From Tubiluchus corallicola (lineage: Eukaryota; Priapulida; Priapulimorpha; Priapulimorphida; Tubiluchidae), in the NCBI GenBank assembly GCA_030141605.1, contig JAQGDQ010000003.1, positions 453,501 to 517,500 of the forward strand: a stretch of 64,000 nt of DNA, written 5' to 3'. Both the position numbers and the translations under genes were made by a program. Position 1 is the first letter of the stretch; every line of letters starts with the position of its first letter. This document shows positions 60,701 through 64,000 of the stretch, piece by piece. Under the pieces are notes generated by a model. That model saw only the letters and a program-made list of their open reading frames with translations, was not told where the DNA came from and ran no database searches.

Positions 60701-62600
60701 TTAGGGATTTTAGGGAAAATGATTTAGTTACCCTGATTTAATACAGAACTCCTCTAAGGCAGATGCATCAAAGCACTTTGCCAACTACACAATACAAAGA
60801 AAGAAAGGCAAGATGTCAGGAAAAGTACTATGTACGAGGTAGCATTGCATCAGACCTGACGCTTTTTATTCCCACATATTTGCAAGACAGTGTCCCCAAC
60901 AAGATAACACTTTACAAATTTTATTTTTTCGAAAAAATGTTTCGAATAACTGCACGGTTAGTCATCTCAACTACTTGGTAATAAATTTTCCACAAAAATT
61001 CATGCATATATTTTTAGCTTTCTAGTTTTCGTGCAGTGTCATAGCAAGAAATGTGTAGAAAAGGTAATTCTTTTAGCAAGTTTTCCGATATTTTCAACTT
61101 AAATATTTTTCACTTTTTAAGTTAAATATTTTTCATTTACTCCACAGTTAGCCATAAATAAATGAATAAGTAAACAAGTTTACAAGTGAATAAATAAACA
61201 ACCCTAGTAGTACCATAAATGCCATACTTTAAGCAAAACCATTTGCAACTAATGCAGTGATAATGAAATCTCACCAAATAATGAAGTTATCACCAACACA
61301 AATGTTCTTATGTTTTTGACAAGCGGATTAGTTGAATGAAAGGATAATTCACTCCAGGTTAATAACGTTAGGTTAGAAACTGACCATTACCTATGGTGCC
61401 TATTGTTGAACAGGATTAATTAGTTCCCTAGTATGGATCTCAGGTGCTCCTATGTCGAACAAAGAAATGCTTGAAGAACAAAGACACAAACTGATAGCAC
61501 TCACTTCTAGGTATTTATATCTGCTATGATCTGCTGTACGTAAATCAGCTGCATATACACTATATATACATGCAGCGGACTTAGTATATGTTAATAATGT
61601 TTTTTGTATAATATATACATACATATATATGTTTTTTTCTGTTTTTTTGTTAAATTCTTTTTAATGTGAGGGATGTCAAGAAATGATTGGCTCCCACTGC
61701 ATGGAAGAAACAGAAAAGAATAGATAAGGACCAAAAAACCATAAAAAGAATAATTATAAATAAAGAATTTGGTTTTGCAATGTTAATGGTGCTACGACTT
61801 ATTTGTTCAATAATTTTACTTTCTGATGTCTGACAATCAGTAGAACGAATTAAAAAATACATTAAATAAGAAATAAATGATAAAATAATAAAAATGCGTT
61901 TGTAGATACTTATAATATACTTTTAAGCATGGCCAGAGAAACCTTTCCTTACATCACAAATTTACAGAAGAAACACGTAGCTAATATCAGCAAGAAAATT
62001 TAATGTATGTATAGTGTAACATAAATAAAATAAGTTTGATATTAATACAGAATTTACTTAAAGTCCTGTTTTGTTACCCTGCAAATTCGGTAAGTTTCCT
62101 CGGATTGAAAACTGACCAAGGGCAATTACACATTACAGTCATTAATTGTCAAAATTAATATGACGGCACGGAATATCTCAAATCTTAATTTGAGGCACCA
62201 CACTAATTCTATTAAATATTGTTTCTGTTGTCGGATATTGCGAGTAACCAATCGTACATGTTTTGCATTTTCACAATCTAATGAACAACAGATGAAAGAA
62301 GAATACATGAGCACCATTTTAGGTTAAGAGTTCTCTGTGACGGCTGCAAACCTCAATTTATTCAACAGATTAAAGAGAAAATAAAACACTTATTGTTAGA
62401 AAAAACTATACAGAAAGAGCAAGATGAGTTGAAGTTTGTCTAGAAAAGTACTTTGTGAACTTGTTCAAGGTTTTAAAGGCCAAATATTTGTTTACTTTTG
62501 GACTGCTAGGAGAATTCTACCTATTAAGCAATTAAGTAACAAACGTCAGCCAAATTAGTATATGTATCTATACTCTTATATTAATATTCTTGGTATGGGC
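54706..62600. other. Region upstream of located HNRNPK exons
   Basis: Mostly AT-rich. The missing HNRNPK first exon should be in or beyond this stretch; I tested strong minus-strand donors near 57325, 60085 and 63800 and none gave an ATG-started frame in the required phase. Weak LINE-tail-like plus-strand sequence at about 56400-56700. The patch 57480-57760 has more CpG than its surroundings and could be a promoter. Confidence 0.4.
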
Positions 62601-62639
62601 TTAATTTATATATATATAAGATTCGAGGCTACAGCTTCG

Positions 62640-63130
62640 ACGACGGCACCATTTGCGGCGATCTATATATCAAACGAAAGGTCTCGATCTAGTGTCTTCT
62701 CATTGATGGTTTATTTTTCGAATCGGGCCCACCGGGAGGAACGGGGGGCGAAAAACCTCCAAAAATGGCCCTTTTTCGGCCGTTTTTTGCAAAAGTTATA
62801 CGGCTGAGATGTAGAGAACGGGAACGGGCCGAGGGGGGTGCTGGGTATGGATAGATAGCCCGTTCAGCGGTGGGTGTAGTAGGCATATTTAGAATTCCCG
62901 AGAGGGCCAGGGCGCCCCGCAACGGGCGTTTTCCCGGACCCAACTCGCGATTTTTTCGAAATTTTGACCAAACGGCCTGCGGAAAAAAACGTTCTAGCGG
63001 CGCTTGGTGAGACTCTTGGAAGGAGATATGGGGCTCTTTACAAAGAGGAAGAACAGGGCTACACGATGATGTGGGTTATATGTTAGGACAGGTCCACCGA
63101 GAAGAGTATCGACGAGTTAATTAGGTGTTT
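62640..63130. other. GC-rich island of foreign composition
   Basis: About 490 bases with many CpGs and runs such as GGGCCCACCGGGAGG and GAACGGGAACGGGCCGAGGGG in otherwise AT-rich DNA. Short frames (for example AALGETLGRRYGALYKEEEQ at about 62997) are not recognised. Could be a repeat of unknown class, a CpG-island promoter or a transferred fragment. Confidence 0.7.
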
Positions 63131-63139
63131 TATTTTCGG

Positions 63140-63310
63140 CGATTTTCGCTTAGAAAGCTGTGAAAATTCTCGCTTAGAAAACTGCGACGCATTCCATTGT
63201 GCTGACGTCATCCATTGTACTCTGTCTATAAGTTTAATTCAGCAAAAAGCTGCTTTGCAACATACAGTAGGCAGGAGTAAACGCTGCTGGCTTTGCGTTA
63301 GGTAAGTAGG
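63140..63310 (+). promoter_or_regulatory. Putative plus-strand promoter with CRE, TATA-like box and first-exon donor
   Basis: In order: a short direct repeat CGCTTAGAAARCTG (63147 and 63173), a perfect palindromic CRE TGACGTCA (63203-63210), TCTATAAG (63235-63242), a possible start about 25-30 bases on, and the strong donor GGTAAGTAGG at 63301. Spacing suits a core promoter with a short non-coding first exon; the gene would lie beyond the right edge. Confidence 0.4.
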
Positions 63311-64000
63311 CAGAATGTTACGGGCTTTGTGTTATAAATGAGGACTTGGTAGGACGTTTGCGTATTATTGATTACACGTGTATTTATACGCAAAATCTTT
63401 TGCGGGGCCTTTGCTAGTTCTAATTATTTTTGGATACCCCAATAACTGACATTCTACCACTGTTTCTGATTTGCCTCCTGTTTCCACGAGGTTCAAGTAC
63501 CACAAACAGATAAAACACTGGTTCATATTTAAGTATCTTTTTTCAAGAACATGAAGAGCTGCAGAAGCTTTTTATTTTACTTCATTAATTATTAAAAATG
63601 ATGCAGGATTGGATTTACTAACTGCAGACACACCAAATTGTAGTTTTTTATTTAAACATTTTCAGTTTTTAGGTTTATCTACTACTATATAGCTTCTTGT
63701 AAACTAGTTTAGCTAATTCTTTTTATTATGTTCCAGGCCTAATCTGATATTTGGGAACTAATGTTGTTTTTAATTAGAAGTGAAAAAGTTGAAGACTCAC
63801 CCAAGGCCTGCCATTACAATACTGCATAATAAAAAAAAGTTAAAACATCAACCAAACATAACTAAACAATCTCTTAGATTTTCTCGTTACATGTGCATTA
63901 ATTTAGCCAAACTAAGAGTATTCCACACTTAGATTTTTTTCACGTTACATGTGCATTAATTTAGCTAGACTAAGAGTATTGCATGTTTCCAATTGGGTAT
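63311..64000. other. Right edge, AT-rich
   Basis: No gene seen. If the promoter just upstream is real this is its first intron. Confidence 0.4.
63873..63985. repeat. Tandem duplication of a ~56-bp unit
   Basis: CTTAGATTTT..., GTTACATGTGCATTAATTTAG and ACTAAGAGTATT occur twice, starting at 63873 and 63928, with few differences. Confidence 0.95.

Noticed and set aside
62689-62943. Pro/Arg-rich minus-strand frame in the GC island as a gene
   Set aside because: High GC alone lowers stop frequency; composition is what GC-rich noise gives, and no motif is recognisable.
1-64000. CRISPR array, bacterial operon or viral genome
   Set aside because: Split genes, animal gene families and LINE remnants throughout; the repeats seen are tandem or foldback without spacer structure.

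Overview
The window is eukaryotic nuclear DNA from an animal, probably an invertebrate; I cannot place the phylum. It is AT-rich. Spliced genes have GT-AG introns of about 0.2-5 kb, and introns and intergenic DNA are full of decayed LINEs, hairpin MITEs, Tc1/mariner remnants and microsatellites. Four conserved genes are recognisable. I rebuilt them exon by exon from splice sites, codon phase and remembered family motifs.

Layout. (1) Minus strand, 14712 down past base 1: the 5' part of a class-1 P4-ATPase (ATP8B-type phospholipid flippase), nine coding exons per transcript plus one alternative exon, 278 codons, continuing beyond the left edge. (2) About 16.2-25.4 kb: intergenic DNA made largely of broken plus-strand CR1/L2-like LINEs (ORF1, endonuclease, reverse transcriptase and 3' ends) with two local tandem arrays. 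(3) 25.9-28.2 kb: a promoter- or LTR-like stretch and a decayed minus-strand coding-like segment. (4) Plus strand 29315-31063: a DALRD3 homologue whose whole coding region lies in one exon. (5) Plus strand 32956-36162: KXD1 (BORC subunit) in four exons. (6) 36.6-40.98 kb: a TA-flanked terminal-inverted-repeat element, two copies of one mariner-like transposase 3' end in opposite orientations, a tRNA-like SINE fragment and a palindromic MITE. (7) Minus strand 54351 to 39673: hnRNP K (three KH domains plus RGG/Gly-rich region) in eleven located exons, with its first exon not found. (8) 55-64 kb: mostly featureless AT-rich DNA, then a GC-rich island of alien composition (62.64-63.13 kb) next to a plausible plus-strand promoter with a CRE and a TATA-like box.

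The genes are not an operon or pathway. ATP8B flips phospholipids, DALRD3 supports tRNA-Arg m3C modification, KXD1 acts in lysosome positioning, and hnRNP K binds poly(C) RNA and DNA. The ATP8B and DALRD3 genes diverge across the LINE-rich gap, DALRD3 and KXD1 are in tandem, and KXD1 and HNRNPK converge.

The best finding is in the flippase: two tandem exons of exactly 99 bp and the same phase (7705-7803 and 5978-6076), each encoding an intact version of the same TM1-loop-TM2 segment with a P-x-I-S-S motif. They look like mutually exclusive exons that would swap the lipid-entry part of the pump.
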